DNA of 64,000 nucleotides from Psococerastis gibbosa. Its lineage: Eukaryota > Arthropoda > Insecta > Psocodea > Psocidae. The position numbers were made by a program, and so were the translations under genes. This document shows, piece after piece, positions 1-11,494 of this stretch (the first letter of the stretch is position 1; each line of letters begins with the position of its first letter). The stretch spans positions 7,537,344 through 7,601,343 of the forward strand of contig OZ020487.1 in the NCBI GenBank assembly GCA_963971405.1, in the 5' to 3' direction. Under the pieces are notes generated by a model. That model was not told the DNA's origin and ran no database searches. It worked only from the letters and a program-made list of their open reading frames with translations.

Positions 1-881
1 GTGTGAATTATTGTCTGTAGTTGTTTATTTTATGCTTTTTATGGCCTGTCTTGAATCATTGGTTTATTGAGAGTTGAGAATACCTGTATATTTAGAGCCA
101 ATCGTACCTTATGAGTGTAACAATCAAATATCATATAATAATATCAATATCAAAGTTGAATGGTCTGAAATATCAGGACAAACATATGAAATGATTCTAA
201 GAATTTTGATACATGATAATAATTATGTCTTTCATTCTAACCCAGATTTGGGCAAAGTCATTGAATTTGATTTCTCCAAAAAGCGATTGGTGTGTTTGTC
301 CCGAAGAAGGCGTTCAAGAACTGTAGCCAATTGGTGTAAGTGAAGGCCCCATGTTATGTATCGAAATGCAGAGGAACATTACTGCTAATTTAACGGATAT
401 TTGAAACGATTTGTATATTTCCTTTGAAAATCGACTTTATACAACAATCAACGCGTTGTGAGGTTACTCCGATTTTATCTTGAGAAGGGAACACAGCCTT
501 ATGTAAACATAGAATATGTACAAGTTTATATTATGTTTTCGTGGCTCGAAAAATCGCCATATATTGGGAGATGGCGTGCCGTCCAGAAAGAAAGAAAATT
601 GTCTTTATTTTTCATATGGGTGAATTCAAGCGATTGTGGGGTCGTCTTATTTGCAGCTAACTATATAATTATATTACCGTAGCTAAATACCTGTGTAAAA
701 AAATAACATTGTCTGCTAGCTTGAATTCCTTTTAAAACCGCCAAAATTTATTAAACTAAAACACCAAAAATTGGCAGTGTACCATAAAATTGTAATATAA
801 ATAAATAATATATATAATGTGAATCACATTAGTCAAAACAAACCAAATATGAACGCAGTAACAAATTCACTTTGTAGTAAA
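1..881. other. Gene-poor stretch, probably GALE intron or upstream flank
   Basis: No exon of GALE or any other recognised gene was found here. Open frames such as 74-343 (TTG start) have no recognisable domain and AT-rich composition. The stretch lies upstream of a GALE exon that begins inside a codon, so it is probably intronic, but the preceding exon is not visible. Confidence 0.5.
584..632 (-). repeat. Retroelement 3' tail (TTTC-ended family)
   Basis: Reverse-strand copy of a short tail seen at least seven more times in this window: a CCCATATGGAAAATAAAGRCAATTTTCTTTCTTTC-like end, given here only in outline. It contains AATAAA shortly before a (TTTC)n run, as expected of the 3' end of a retroposed element. 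The parent element is not identified. Confidence 0.6.
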
Positions 882-1168
882 GCTGGCCATTCACGAGGGC
901 TCCAAACGGACTCGTGCCAAGCCAAATGGCGCGTCCTGTTCCATTTGCCGTTAGCGCCATTTAGAGGGGTCATTCACGACTACGCTGGACCAGTTGCTCC
1001 AAATCTTTCAAATTTTCAAATTGTACAGTGTGACGATATGGAAGATTTGGAGCGACTGGTTCAGCGTAGTCGTGAATGACACCTCTGAGTGGCGCTAACG
1101 CCAAATGGAACAGGACGCGCCATTTGGCTTGGTGTGAGTCCGTTTGGAGCCCTCGTGAATGGCCTGCT
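882..1168. mobile_element. Foldback inverted-repeat element (about 287 bp)
   Basis: Two arms of about 125 bp are near-perfect reverse complements (left about 882-1008, right about 1042-1168), separated by a spacer of about 35 bp. The arms are GC-rich compared with the flanks, for example CCAAATGGCGCGTCCTGTTC in the left arm pairing with its complement on the right. There is no transposase frame. It is best called a foldback MITE of unknown superfamily; target duplications could not be assigned. It lies in the presumed GALE intron. Confidence 0.85.
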
Positions 1169-1536
1169 TAAGGCATGCAAATGGCACGATATCAGTAAAA
1201 ATTATAGTTAAGTAACTGATAAAAAATTATTTCTGTGAAATAAGCTAGAGGCATGGTACTGACTTTTACTATTACTGCGCCTTATCCTCATGGAGGGTCG
1301 GTGACACGACAGCAGCGTTTCCACACAGTCCTGTTCTTTGCGTCCTCAGTTGACAGCCCCAAACTTCTCATATCTCCGATGATCTTTCTTATCAGTGGTT
1401 GGTGTGCTCCATTTTTAAAAACTATAAGCTCATTGTTGTCTCATTGTTGCTAGCTGATGACAAAAAAATAGAGCTTATCTTTAATTAATTTTATCATTTT
1501 ATTCTCTAACGTCTTGGTATATTTGTTTTGTTCCAG

Positions 1537-1691
1537 GTCAAAGAGACTATATTCACATAATGGACCTTGCTGAGGGCCACGTTCAGGCTATTAAGAAGTT
1601 GCAAGATGTGGAGGGGTTGGGATTTAAGGCATACAATCTGGGGACAGGCAACGGCTACACGGTACTCCAAGTTATCAAGGCTTTCCAGGAG
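1537..1691 (+). CDS. GALE: GALE exon (RDYIH...VIKAFQE)
   Basis: The acceptor TTGTTCCAG ends at 1536 and the donor GAG|GTATGC starts at 1692. The exon encodes the RDYIHIMDLAEGH and YNLGTGNGYTVLQV blocks. Confidence 0.95.
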
Positions 1692-4600
1692 GTATGCATG
1701 GTTTTTTGTTATTATTACAACTGCATAGAAGCACTGCTGTCGTATCTTAAAGGGCTTCTCTTCTCAGGAACATTAATTTAAGATATTAAAAAGATATCCC
1801 CCCCCCCCCCCGCAACTACACCACTGTTGCACGGAATAAGGAGACAAGCCTACCATTGACGCAATGAAACATGCGAAAGCATGACTTAACCAAGTACGAG
1901 TCTTTCCACATCCTATTTAACGTTTAAATAAAGTTGGGAATTCCCACCATTCGTCGCACGATACATAATCTTGAAATACAAGTTCATTGCTGACTGTGTG
2001 AACGATTTCGTAATGTTTTCCATAAACTAAGTTCATATTGGTTTGATGATCATAAGCAATGTAGTGCAACGAAGGTTGAGCTTCAAAAATGGATTGAATT
2101 AACATAGGGTCAGCTTGGGAAAATCGTGGATGACGAAAAAATATTGTTTTTAGCTTTGGGCTCTGAATTATTCTCAAAATCGACAATAGAAAACTAATAA
2201 TTGTATCTGTACCTATATCTTCACTAATTAACGGAGGCAATAGATTGAGATGTTGTAGATCGACCATGGGAATTTTAGTTTTTTCATTTTCAATCTGTTC
2301 CATATTAAATTCTCCTTCAACATTGAAACTGAAAGATTATAGGCGTAAGGATTGTCTAAAAAAATCTGTTAAATAATTACACTTTAAATAGCCCTGAAGA
2401 ACCAAAACCTTTAATTTGGGTAGTTTGACCGAAATATCAATTGTCACCTGAGCTGAAAACCCACCTTTTATCCGAATAAATTCTATTTCAGGTTTCACTG
2501 CTTCCAGAAACAGTCTTTTTACTATGCCACCACTTAAACAATAGATTTCGTCTAATTCTAAAAATGTCAAATTCGACAATTTACCTATAGACGTCGCTAT
2601 TTCTTCTGTTAGATACATATTGTGAAATGATACATGCGTTAAAGCTTGCAAATTATGAAACATACATGTTATTTCAGTATTTAGACTGTATGCTCATAAT
2701 TCGTGTAGACTTAACTTTCTTAAATTTAGCATATTTCCGGCTATGTACACAATTGCCTCAGCTGCAGAACCCAGGAAAAGTTCTAAATTAGTGATTTTGC
2801 TGTATATCGCTTTTAAAGTTTCAATCGGTTCACATTCAACGCAGGCTGCTTCAGGAGCCACAAATTCATTAAGATTTTCAAGTAATTGTAACTCAGGCGT
2901 TATTTGCAATATTTTATTGTCCAAGTCAGCAGTGTTGTCATTTCCTTCTAGGCCAATAGAGTTTAGCTTAAGTGATCTGCTGACTATACCACGAAAGATA
3001 TCACATGGCTCTAAGTCTGAATCCACTATGGCATGCATGGAAAAAGACAGTATATCCAGAGAATTTCTGTTACAAATAGTCAATTCCCCGTGTGAACAGC
3101 TGCAGTAGAAGTTCCTTTGCCCGATTTTAAAATGCTCCAAGTTTGGAAAATTATCGAAAATGAACGGCAAACAAATCAACTGGCGATGACAACCGAATAT
3201 TAGTTGAATAGATTTGATGGTTATTCCATATTTATCTGCAAAATTTTTTTGATTGTCTCTGTTAGGCTCACAGCTAAGAGCGAAAATTCTCATATTAACG
3301 ATATTGAAAATATAAACATACGCACTCGTCCAGTTCTTGGGAGTCAGCAACAGTCACGTCGGTTTTGTTGAGGGAATAGTTGTTTAAGTAATGGACCCAT
3401 TGTTTACAGACCATTCGGCCATTTTTTCTCTCAGACAGTGTTAGATACGAGAAGATGGTTATTATTAGCTCCTCTGGCAAATAATGAATCCCTGGCATTT
3501 TTGGCCTATGGCGTGGGTCTTGAAAAAACACTACACAACCAATTGACGCAGTGGGTACTTACGACTAATAGGCTAAAACATTGATATCTGCTTATCGATT
3601 TATAGATAAATTGATTGGATGATTGGATCGTGGGTATATTGTAGACAGGTGTGCATAGGCGTAGCCAGAGAGGGGGCTCGCCCCCCCCCCCTCCCATAAT
3701 GATTTGAAGAGTTAACACTAGATAGAATTAGGTTTTATTTGATGAATTTACACCATATTAAAAAGTGTGGGGAATTTAAACTGAATACTAATAATAAAAC
3801 AAATTTTAATGTTTAAATTTAAAAAAAAATTCAAATCAAACCCGCGAAAAGCAATCTATTTAATCGAACTAACCGACAACGGCGACGGAAGAGGTCAATA
3901 AGATGTATTCATTGAATTGCTTGTATGTGATTAACTTTTAAAAAAATAAAAATAATCTAACTTACCTTATGTATTGGTAGATAATTATTTATTTTTATTT
4001 TCTTTCATAGGCAAGTGGCCGAGAAATTAAGTACGAATTAGCTGCTAGAAGACCAGGGGATATCGACGCGAGTTACGCTGACGCATCTCTCGCTAAGACG
4101 GAGCTAAACTGGGTTGCCACGAAGAGTCTTATTGATATGTGTAAGTACCTAATATGGCTCTGCGGGGACAGTTTTGGTCACTTGGAAAGCTGTCGACAAT
4201 GAGATATCCATGTTATCCAAAATGGCCGCCGTTTGAATGTGAAAACTAAGTTCTTAGCATCTATTTAATTCTTTTAATATTTTTTATAAAAATTTTACTA
4301 TGCCTGGACCTTATTGCGTTGCATATAATTTAATATATATATATTCTCCATAATTCATAGAAAAATATCACTTTAAATTATATATAAATGAAATAAGTTT
4401 AAAATATTGTTGAGGCATATGGAAAAATCAACGCTTTGGTATCTTTGCTACTGGTGCTGCCATCTACAAAATGACTACAGAAATGAACCTCATACCTAAA
4501 ACTACACAGTGCACTGATCAAATTGTGCGAAATCATTGACTGTACAGCAGTGGCGGAGCGTGTCATTAAAGTCCTTTTTCATTTCATTTCAATTTAGGTG

Positions 4601-4761
4601 TAGGGGCTAGATTATTTAAACTTCATAACATTGACTCTGTTCTTAACCGTCTACAACACTGGGAGAGACATAACTATTGTTGACTATTGCTCACTTCTTT
4701 TGCAGGCAGGGACGCGTGGAGATGGCAGTCCCAAAATCCAGAAGGCCTGCAAACATTATAA
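1537..4761 (+). CDS. GALE: UDP-galactose 4-epimerase, C-terminal three coding exons (partial gene)
   Basis: GALE interconverts UDP-galactose and UDP-glucose (Leloir pathway, cytosol) with bound NAD. Three exons are seen: 1537-1691, 4011-4140 and 4706-4761, joined by GT/AG introns and ending in TAA at 4759-4761. Together they encode about 113 residues that align with the C-terminal third of animal GALE. Conserved blocks include RDYIHIMDLAEGH, YNLGTGNGYTVLQV, ARRPGD and the tail WRWQSQNPEG. In GALE the Arg and Asp of the RRxGD block bind the UDP moiety. The NAD-binding Rossmann half and the catalytic Ser/Tyr lie in exons outside the window. Splice phases agree across all junctions: exon 1 opens with the last two bases of a Gly codon, intron 1 is phase 0, and intron 2 splits a Cys codon. 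No lesion is seen, so the gene is probably functional. The large intron holds an opposite-strand F-box pseudogene. Confidence 0.95.
1797..1812. repeat. Poly-C tract
   Basis: A run of about a dozen cytosines. It is followed by about 75 bp (1836-1912) that recurs in inverted orientation at 13050-13125, so this is probably the edge of a dispersed repeat. Confidence 0.6.
1917..3531 (-). pseudogene. F-box protein gene, broken, nested in the GALE intron
   Basis: The N-terminal part (reverse strand, 3531-3295) has an F-box: LPEELIITIFSYLTLSERK then RMVCKQWVHYL. F-box proteins recruit substrates to SCF ubiquitin ligases through SKP1. A start at the Met before PGIHYLPEE (about 3498) fits F-box position best. 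The remainder is rich in leucine and resembles irregular leucine-rich repeats (NLTFLELDEIYCL, LPKLKVLVLQGYL), as in FBXL-type proteins. Three lesions are seen: a frameshift between about 3350 and 3295, an in-frame TGA at 2694-2696 and an in-frame TAA at 2337-2339. After the frameshift all downstream segments keep one frame down to the stop at 1917. No introns are evident, so it may be a retrocopy or an intronless family member. It lies wholly inside the 2.3-kb GALE intron on the opposite strand. Sequencing error is possible but would have to occur three times. Confidence 0.8.
3890..3957 (+). repeat. SINE-C 3' fragment
   Basis: It matches the end of the SINE-C family (GAGGTCAAT...GATTAACTTTTAAAAAA) described at 27350. 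Only the tail portion is present, just before the second GALE exon. Confidence 0.6.
4011..4140 (+). CDS. GALE: GALE exon (ASGREIKYELAARRPGD...)
   Basis: The acceptor TCTTTCATAG ends at 4010 and the donor GTAAGT starts at 4141. The exon encodes the UDP-contacting ARRPGD block and the following AxYADxSLAKxELxW region. Confidence 0.95.
4706..4761 (+). CDS. GALE: GALE terminal coding exon
   Basis: The acceptor CTTTTGCAG ends at 4705. The split codon T|GC gives Cys, then RDAWRWQSQNPEGLQTL and TAA at 4759-4761. The length and the WRWQxxNPxG end match the GALE C-terminus. Confidence 0.93.
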
Positions 4762-6269
4762 CCGGCTGTGTTCAGAATTCAGATAGCCTATAACTAGTCT
4801 CAGCTTCAAGATCTCCAGTCTTTGCTCGAATGCCGGTATAAAAGAATTTTAAAAAAAAAGTCATCCACATTAATTTTACTGAATATTGCTAGAAGTACTC
4901 CAGGGGAGTCAGCGATCCATGTTGGATTTACATGCAGTAAGACCGTATACCAAATCCGCCATGTTGTAATGTTGTTTTATGAGTTTTTGCAATGCATTAT
5001 GACGGCTTTCAAATGAATCCAGCTTTTGTTTTGGCTGTATAACTAAGGCGTTACCATGCATAGTAGTCCAGTAATAATGTAAGACAGCCGCCTATATTAG
5101 GAAAGTTCCGTTGGCCTTTTTTGTTTTGCTAAATGTGATTCTGTCATTTCTCGCAAAAATTTCGACACGGAACATTGTAAAAAATTTAAAAAAAATCGCC
5201 GGCTGGTTACGGCGCTGAACCACCCGAAGACGGCGGCTTTGACGGTCGGTTTTTGAAATTCCCTATTTTGTGGCTTATTAGAGGCATCCCAATATATAAG
5301 ACTACCAAAAACTAACGATCGTCGTCCATTGATGGCACTAACCTAATTTGGAGAGTAAAAAACATTTGGGGGCGTACCTTCATGAACAGAACAATTTTGG
5401 CGCTCCCTCATTAGCTCTCGCCATTGGGAAGGAAACTTTAACAATAGGTTTGTTGCAAATTGGCCTTCTATTTCGAATGGGTCAATGTTATCGAAAAAGT
5501 AGGGCTCTATATTAGACAGGTATTGTCATCCGCCATTTTTTATCCATTATAAGTCTGGTATATAAGCCAAGCATTGGGTGTTTACCTTTTTATTATTAGA
5601 AATTTATCGTTGTTTATTATTATTTAAAAAACATTCTACCAATTAGATGTGTTTAATAAAAAAATACTAAAACGTGTTTTTGTTTTTTTCAATCTTTTAC
5701 TTTTCTTACAATACTTACCATATAGGAAATACAGGATACAAAATAGCGGATGACAATACCCGGGTATATAGTGCCTTACGAAAAAGTTAATACTTTTTGA
5801 GCTGCTGCCAGGGAGCCTTTTTGACAATATTCCGCCTCAAATTTAGGTGGGAAATGGCAGAACCGGATTCAGCACCCCCAAAAACATAATAAACGACAAA
5901 ACTTCCGAGGCCAACGGAACTATCCGCGGGAAAGTACATATTTACTGGACTATAAAAGCCAATTTATGTTCCAATTATGAAATCCTTGCATTTATTTATT
6001 ATACACTTATTAAATATCTTTGTTTTCAATATATATTTCGTTACTTAAAATTAATGTTATTCTTGAATAGGAATAACCTCTGCCTCAGTTTGTCTTATGA
6101 TTAAATAATTTATGATACCACCACGCAGTGTAGCCGCTCACAGATGGTAAAAAGCTTTATAAATGTAAAAATCAAATTTCTCATGAAATGACAATGAGTT
6201 GTCAAAAATAACTGGACAAACAGAACAAATGTTTCTGAGCAGTCTGATGCATAGTAGGCCTACGTACCT
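4762..6269. other. No gene seen (3' side of GALE)
   Basis: No conserved protein, inverted-repeat element or RNA gene was recognised. The first part is presumably the GALE 3' UTR; no poly-A signal was assigned with confidence. Confidence 0.5.
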
Positions 6270-6440
6270 CTTCCTAACTAAGTGGTTTGGAATCCACTAT
6301 AATCAGGAGGTCCACACTGTCAGTCAACTCCCCTTCTCCCTGTGGTGAAGAATTCTGTGTGTGCCTCAAGTCAGGAAACAGACTCACTCCCCCCGTCAGG
6401 CTGGCAGGGCTAGTTAAAGTAGACAACTTCCGGCTTTCAT
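6270..6440 (+). repeat. Repeat-R fragment
   Basis: It shares GGTTYGGAATCCACTATAAT, AGGAGGTCCAC and CTCACTCCCCCCGYCAGGCT with copies at 11495, 47515 and 57710. Copies diverge and have internal deletions. The class is unknown. Confidence 0.7.
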
Positions 6441-6473
6441 ATAAAAATTTAAAAAAATATACATAGGTATCTC

Positions 6474-6786
6474 TTAGGCGGCAATTCCACCGGCGATTTT
6501 ACTTCATTTGTGATTTGAAATTTTTTTTGTTTTAAGGAGACTATTATGTAGATACTAAACTTATTATATTATATTATAAATTAAGTTATAATATGGTAGA
6601 GACTTATTAATGATGTCTGCTACCATAATTTAATTTATAATAGGTATGTTAAGTATCTACATAATATTCTCCTTAAAACAAAACAAACTAAAAATCTCAA
6701 ATCACAAATGAACCGCATTCTGAGCAAAGGAACCAACCCACCAACCATTTAATAAAGTAAATTCGCCGGTGGAATAGCCGCCTTAT
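6474..6786. mobile_element. Foldback Harbinger-like element, copy A
   Basis: Ends are TTA-GGCGGCAATTCCACCGG and the complement GGTGGAATAGCCGCC-TTA, with a direct 3-bp TTA on both sides. The arms pair along most of the element. The right arm carries about 40 extra bases near 6715-6755. The centre contains ATGGTAGA..TCTGCTACCAT, a degenerate form of the family's central motif. The 3-bp TWA target is the hallmark of PIF/Harbinger; there is no transposase frame, so it is non-autonomous. Confidence 0.85.
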
Positions 6787-7028
6787 ATTGAAATGTCAAT
6801 TCCCCAATAACGTCCATCGTTAACTTATGGAGAGAGTCATAGGCCTATCGTATCACTTTTTATTTTATTTCATTCATTCTACGACTAAAATTTAGTCTAT
6901 TTAATAGCAGATGGCTTTGTTGATTATTTTAATAATAAAAAGGTACCGATATAATATATATATATATATTATATATCATTAATATTAATGCACATAATAG
7001 TCTCCTTATTCTTCTTCTTCTACCGGCT

Positions 7029-7595
7029 CTACAGCCCTTGGTGGGCTTTGGCCTGCTCGACAACACTCCTCCATTCTTCTCGGTTTTGCACAACGCTCCA
7101 CCATCTGGAGACTCCCAACTCGCGAAGGTCATTCTCTAACTCGTCCTTCCAGCGGTTTCTTGGCCGTCCTGGCAGTCGTCTTCCCGTCATGCTTGCTTTG
7201 TACATTTCTCGTGGCATGCGTTCTTCAGACATCCTTACAACGTGTCCGAGCCACCTTAATCGTTGTGCTTTAATGAACCTTACTATGTCTTCTCCGTTGA
7301 GAGCGACGTCGATTTCAGCGTTGTTTCTTATACGCCATTCTCCGTACTCGTAAAGGGGTCCATATATCCTCCTTATTATCTTTCTTTCGAGTACACGTAG
7401 TTTGTTGGCATCGTTTACAGTGAGATTCCAGGTTTCCGATCCGTATGTTGCAACTGGTCTTATAAGGGTTTTGTATATTCGTAGTTTTGTGGCTCTAGAG
7501 ATAAGTCTTGACTTGAGCAATTTTAGGTTGGCAAAATATGCTCTCTCTCTCTCTCTAGTCTCCTTATTAATTTTGTAAACCTCAATGTGACTCAT
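7029..7595 (-). pseudogene. LINE ORF2 C-terminus (188-codon open frame)
   Basis: This is the C-terminal end of a non-LTR retrotransposon polyprotein. IYKTLIRPVATYGSETWNL is the post-reverse-transcriptase signature, followed by RLRWLGHVVRMSEER, GRPRNRWKDEL and NREEWRSVV before the stop. The frame is uninterrupted over this length, implying a fairly recent insertion. The upstream end runs into a TCTCTC simple repeat, so the copy is 5'-truncated. A related fragment occurs at 26200-26275. Confidence 0.9.
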
Positions 7596-7734
7596 TCATT
7601 ACTAAGTTATTTTTATTCAGAATGAGTTTAAAATTAATGACTGTAATTTTGTATCTTATTATTATGTTTTATTATATATAGGCCTAATCATTATTTTATA
7701 GCCTTCAATTTGGGTCTAGAATAACAATTAAGTT

Positions 7735-8430
7735 GCTATAAATTCAAAGAACCGGTCGAGTTTACTCGAACATGCTTTCCAATTTATCAAAATTAGTAGA
7801 TAGAGAATTTCATGGTAAATAATTTTCCTATGGTTAAATTTCCGATATCTCGGGGGGGGGGGGGGGGGGGTTGTCCACCTGACGTCACTCGTCACTGGTG
7901 GTGAGGTAAATTCTAGATAGGTCAGACCAACCAACACATTACCACACAGCAATACTGGCAGGGCACGCAATGCATTTGAGCGTGAATTTTCTATCATTTT
8001 TGCAAAAAAACATTTTTTTGTACAAAACCACATACTTTTTTGGGAAAGCAACCTGAAAGGTTTCGTTACTCAATTTAACACCTAAAACATACCTGAAGGT
8101 AGAAATCATCGGTAGAAAGGTGTCGCAATTTTTTTAGATGTTTTTTTTGTGTTTTTTGAAAATAAAAACCCCCCAAATTGAGTTAGCCCAAAATAAAAAA
8201 AAATGGTCCCGAGGTATGATTTTTGTGAACCTACATGCCGAATTTCATCAAAATCGACCGAGTAGTTTGCCGGGAAATCAACAAACAGACAGACAGACAG
8301 ACAGACATTTCGTAAAAACCACTTTTTTGGGTTCCTGGGACCTTAAAACGTGTAAATCCGTTGAAATCTCGGAATCGAACATTTCGACCGTCACAAAGCT
8401 TTCCTTATACTACGTATAAATTGGAAAGCA
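7735..8430 (+). repeat. Repeat-X copy 1
   Basis: About 700-bp member of an unclassified interspersed family. Shared landmarks with 25135, 31812 and 51545 are CGAGTTTACTCGAACATGCT, AACACCTAAAACATA, a (CAGA)n run, CATTTCGTAAAAACCACTTT and TCTCGGAATCGA..TTTCGACC. A 19-base G run sits at about 7853-7871. No intact frame is visible. It could be the 3' region of a large element. Confidence 0.75.
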
Positions 8431-8696
8431 AAAATATTTATGGCGCGAAGTAATGCTCACCCAATCAACATTCAGAGCGAGGATTCTCCATAAGTTAAAC
8501 ATAAGCACTTGTAAGGAGAGTTGTCAACAATTGATTATCCATTGAAAATCTATGGATATCTATGCCATCTACTGGAAATGAAATATCATGTTGGTCACAT
8601 AGTATTTTAAAATCCCGCTAGATGTCAGGACACTTCAATATTTTCCATCAGCTGTTTAAATTTTGGCGGCTCTTTCCTTCTACTTTTTTTTTTATT

Positions 8697-8763
8697 GCCC
8701 AAAATTCGCCCGTATGGAAAATAAAGTTAATTTTTTTCTTCTTTCTTTCATTCTTTCATTTTT
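8697..8763 (+). repeat. TTTC-ended retroelement tail
   Basis: Forward copy: CCCAAAATTCGCCCGTATGG, then AAAATAAAG, then a TTTC-rich run. Confidence 0.65.
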
Positions 8764-9311
8764 CTACACTAATTTCCCTGTTAAGACCTTAAATTTGTCC
8801 TAATTTATTGAGTTGCGGGGGTCCAAATGAAGCTTGTTCACATATTTTGCCAGATAAATCTGCTATCGTCCCGTTGATAGCTTTTATTAAAATGTCTATA
8901 ATCAAAATTTATCAACCAAATTTGATCTGACGTATTCTGTCAAAATTATCTACTAAAAGAGAATGTACATTTCTTCTATTGTAATAGGTCCATTCTTCTA
9001 CAGGCTATATAGGCTACCTTTCGATTCGCTAAATGCTACAATGGAGTGGTACAACTGGTACAATATATACAGTACAATAACCTATTCACCCGTAAATATT
9101 TACTAGTTTTCTTGATTCCGATTGGTGGTTGTATGTGACGGACTCTACACTGAATACCTTTAACATGACCTGTTGCCGCGATGACATAATATTATTGCTT
9201 AGAATTCACCATAGCATCTACAATTTTATTTACTGAGATTGCTTTCCGGATTCGTTCAACTCAACAATCCATATAATTTACATTGCAATATTATTGACCC
9301 TTTCTTTATGG
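8764..9311. other. No gene seen
   Basis: AT-rich unique-looking sequence without a recognisable coding or repeat signature. Confidence 0.5.
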
Positions 9312-10135
9312 CAGGGGTTCCCAAACTGTGGTCCATGGACCACCGGTGGTCCACAGACATAATATCAGGTGGACCAAAGTAAGAAATAAGAAAATAAAAC
9401 AGCTGAGATATTGGAAATTTGAAGTAAAATACAGTAAGTCTTGGCACTGAACTATAAAATCCAACCGATACCAGTCCTAAACACTTAATGAATTTAATAT
9501 TAGCGTGTAATAATGAATGAATGAATGTATTAAATATAGAACAATTTAAATACAATAATTGTAAAGCCCCCCATGAAGACCTATAACAATTTACCCGACT
9601 CTAAAACTAAAGAAAAAGAAAAAAAATCAATTAGACTTAATTTAACTTATTAAACTACACTTACATATTAATAACAGATCTCTCGTAAACACATAACAGT
9701 CTAGTCCACTATTTCAAATAAAGATTCCACCTCTTCCCGTCTCATCAGCCATTCCCGGACGAATTTGGAAAATTTATTTATTGACAGCGACCCAGGACAA
9801 ATATTAAGTAAGTTAAATAATTTTGGTGCTATATATTGGTAGGATTTGGTAAAATTTGCTATGTATGCCCTTGGTACTACAAGGTGCTCAATTCTTGTAG
9901 TATTTGCTGGTCTGGGTCTCTGTACCATGTCCCCACTGATAGAGTAAAAAATTCGCAATGTCTTGTATAAGAACAAGTGCCGCAGCGGGAATAAACCACA
10001 TAAATAAATTACAATTATTGTAGGCACAAATAAAATTATCCTACAATTATTTGACCTTTTTTCCTGTCCAAGCTACGGTGGACCACGGAAAATCATAAAA
10101 TAGTAGTCCATGGACAAAATAGTTGGGAACCCCTG
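9312..10135. mobile_element. hAT-type non-autonomous element, interrupted by a LINE
   Basis: Terminal inverted repeats begin CAGGGGTTCCCAAACTGTGG on the left and end ATAGTTGGGAACCCCTG on the right, typical of Charlie-like hAT ends. GTCCATGGAC recurs in both ends. Flanking 8-mers CTTTATGG and CTTTAATA share the first five bases, consistent with a decayed 8-bp target duplication. There is no transposase frame. Most of the interior (about 9505-10040) is a later LINE insertion. Confidence 0.85.
9505..10040 (-). pseudogene. LINE 3' end inside the hAT element
   Basis: Reverse strand, with a coding part at 10027-9701 ending FVREWLMRREEVESLFEIVD. It carries the LVVPRAYIANFTKSYQYIAP and LFNLLNICPGSLSINKFSKF blocks found at the C-terminus of CR1/L2-type LINE polyproteins. 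The element continues through an AT-rich 3' UTR to a (TTCA)n run near 9505-9525. The 5' part is missing. Confidence 0.8.
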
Positions 10136-11494
10136 CTTTAATAGGATATGCTACGTAGAAAATTGGCACCACAAAATTATATACTTTTCATTTTTAATTA
10201 ATTACGGTAACTCAGCAAGTTATTAAAAATTGGGCACATGTAAGTTGTAGGCCTACATAGCTTGCTTCGAGCATTATAATATAATAATCGGGTCTATTCT
10301 TACTTTTAGTTTTTTTTTAGTTTTTCCAAAAATTAGTCCCCAATAGTTTTTATGAAAGAACTAATTGGTACCATAAATTTAATATTTCCCATTATATGAT
10401 GCATGACGTAGTCTTCTACAACTTACTTAAGCCAAATCTTTAATACCTTGCATTGTTAATTAAACAAAAAAATAATAGTAAATATAGTAATAATAAAAGT
10501 CAATAAAAACAACAAATTTTGGGGTGCTCATTTCCTACATATCATGTCCTATTATTAAAGCATCTGTTGCGATAAAAAACATAAGAAAAGATGTAGGGAC
10601 ATTCAAATAATACATGCGCAAAACATAGCATGCAAGATGCTGCAGTGAGTTTCTGATATGCATATTCTGGAGGAGGGGTTCCACGCTTATTGTACGCGCA
10701 TATTCAAATTCTCCAATCTATTGAGAAATTTGCACCCTTCTTATTCCCTACAGAACCCCTTTCTTATATCTCCGCAGGGTAGGATTAAGGTTGATTTTTT
10801 TTTTACAGTAAGCTCTAGGATTAGTCAAGGGCGGGTACAGGACAGATTTTCGGAGGGGGCCTTTCCGGGAAAAGTGGGTGTAGGCTACCAAGCCAAATAA
10901 ATTTTATAACGAATGTGCAATTGGTGTGTTTTGTAAGCGAAACGAGGCACATTAACTTACAGAGCATTACTTTGAAAAGCCCATATGCCTGATGCAGATA
11001 GGTACTAATGGGGTGGACCGGGAGTATCCCCCCGGGGAAAAATTGGAAAATATCAGTTCAAAATAGTGAGGTTTTACGATTTTTTACAGCAGTAAAATTT
11101 ATAAATTTAAGCATGGAAGACATATTCATTTTACCATACTAAGGTTTTTGTTTAGAATGTCCTATTTTATATAGTGTACGCAAATTTTTCAACAGTAAAT
11201 TTCCCTTGACTTTTGGCGGATGAGATTGCATGGTTTCGCTGCACTAGGAAAGTCCTGTTGTGAATTTATTATATATTAAATAAGATGTTTCATTAATAAT
11301 CTATTAAACTTGTGTAGGGTTTATTTAGCATGGGGTTAGTTGGACTTACATTGTATGTTGTGTTAGTAGTCATTATAGAGGCCACACAGGGATTGAACAA
11401 AGTAAGGCGGAGCCCATTTTCATGGGAAGGGGGCGACGAACATTCCCACTAATAATAAAACAAAACAGTAGGTATGTAACGAAAAATACCAAGT
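10136..11494. other. No gene seen
   Basis: No gene recognised. The frame at 11422-11919 is an accident of repeat sequence (Repeat-R at 11495 and Repeat-H at 11795). Confidence 0.5.

Noticed and set aside
819-1079. 86-codon frame on the + strand
   Set aside because: It lies within the arms of the foldback element at 882-1168 and has no homologue.
8281-8310. Direct repeats as a CRISPR-like array
   Set aside because: This is a (CAGA)n microsatellite in a eukaryotic dispersed repeat, with no spacers.
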